Below, piece by piece: positions 5,346-5,642 of a stretch of DNA of 5,642 bases; position 1 is the stretch's first letter; every line of letters begins with the position of its first letter. The stretch comes from an uncultured Clostridia bacterium (GTDB lineage: Bacteria; Bacillota; Clostridia; Oscillospirales; Oscillospiraceae), in the NCBI GenBank assembly GCA_945946745.1, contig CAMEWZ010000108.1:1-5642 (forward strand), written 5' to 3'. Below the pieces are notes generated by a model. The model did no database searches, was not told where the DNA came from, and saw nothing but the letters and a program-made list of their open reading frames with translations. The position numbers were made by a program, and so were the translations under genes.

Positions 5346-5373
5346 TGGGCGGGGCAATTCCCCGCCCAATTTT
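5346..5373 (+). terminator. Rho-independent terminator after the DUF1643 gene
   Basis: A 9-bp perfect GC-rich stem (TGGGCGGGG at 5346-5354 with CCCCGCCCA at 5360-5368) closes a CAATT loop and is followed by AATTTT. The T-run has only four residues, so some read-through is likely. It ends 19 nt before the next start codon, so it also forms part of the leader of the downstream gene if transcription continues. Confidence 0.8.
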
Positions 5374-5392
5374 GCATGATGGAGGTTATTCT

Positions 5393-5642
5393 ATGAAACT
5401 GTTGATCGCCTCGGACATTCACGGCTCCGCCTACTGGTGTGGAAGGCTGATGGAACTGGTGGAATCGGAGCAGCCGGATCGGCTGCTTCTGCTGGGAGAC
5501 CTGCTTTATCACGGCCCCCGGAACGACCTGCCCAAGGACTACGCGCCCAAGCAGGTGATTCCCATGCTGAGCCGCTATTCAGAGAAGATCATCGCCGTCC
5601 GGGGCAACTGCGAGGCGGAGGTGGATCAGATGGTGCTCCCCT
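5393..5642 (+). CDS. yfcE: YfcE-type metallophosphoesterase (phosphodiesterase), 5' part only
   Basis: The first 83 residues are present and the window ends inside the gene. They match the calcineurin-like phosphoesterase family, and closely the E. coli YfcE pattern, a cytoplasmic metal-dependent phosphodiesterase known mainly from activity on artificial substrates. Motifs in order are ASDIHGS (6-12, metal ligands D8 and H10), LLLLGDLLYHGPRNDLP (31-47, D36) and AVRGNCEAEVDQM (68-80, N72). The HGPRN and GNC-EVDQM stretches favour YfcE over other small phosphoesterases. GGAGG lies seven nt before the ATG. The remaining metal-binding histidines would lie beyond the window. It stands just after a terminator, with no room for a promoter in between. 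Confidence 0.92.
   Translation, partial: MKLLIASDIHGSAYWCGRLMELVESEQPDRLLLLGDLLYHGPRNDLPKDYAPKQVIPMLSRYSEKIIAVRGNCEAEVDQMVLP

Noticed and set aside
4677..5512. Two overlapping minus-strand open frames opposite DUF1643 and yfcE
   Set aside because: They overlap one another in different frames, lie antisense to conserved genes and cross the terminator.
1..5642. Evidence for a defence system, phage, retron, CRISPR or other mobile island
   Set aside because: Genes are mostly housekeeping, composition is even, and there are no integrases, transposases, direct-repeat arrays or reverse transcriptase motifs. A lone DUF1643 gene is not enough to claim one.

Overview
The window reads as ordinary chromosomal DNA from a moderately GC-rich anaerobic Firmicute. 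My best guess is class Clostridia, Oscillospiraceae/Ruminococcaceae-like. This rests on strong GGAGG-type ribosome binding sites, dense short operons, AT-rich sigma-A-type promoters set in GC-rich coding sequence, the trmK-nif3 gene pair, a stand-alone DUF1858 redox protein and a CTCTCCC/GGGAGAG intergenic hairpin. The lineage is an inference, not a measurement. I see no phage, transposase, CRISPR, tRNA or rRNA.

Layout. The left half (1-2614) lies on the minus strand. Read in the direction of transcription it holds a DUF1858 CxxC protein with an intrinsic terminator; then trmK (tRNA m1A22 methyltransferase) overlapping a Nif3-family metalloprotein gene by 4 nt (ATGA); then yebC, which has its own promoter with a perfect inverted repeat over the -10. 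The right half (2792-5642) lies on the plus strand. It holds an HTH regulator with four membrane segments, overlapping a 5-formyltetrahydrofolate cyclo-ligase gene by 8 nt. A 175-bp gap with a hairpin repeat follows, then an unrecognised three-helix membrane protein joined by a 1-nt TGATG overlap to a DUF1643 gene. After a strong terminator hairpin comes the first 83 codons of a YfcE-type metallophosphoesterase, cut by the window edge. The halves diverge at 2615-2791, which carries a promoter for each side.

How the genes relate. Most are housekeeping: translation (YebC), tRNA modification (TrmK), folate one-carbon recycling (cyclo-ligase) and metal-dependent hydrolase-type proteins (Nif3, YfcE). 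No shared pathway is evident. I found no convincing new multi-gene system. The points most worth a second look are regulatory: two palindromes sitting on -10 boxes, two terminators placed just ahead of genes with no visible promoter, a membrane-tethered HTH regulator translationally coupled to a folate enzyme, and the membrane protein/DUF1643 pair of unknown role.
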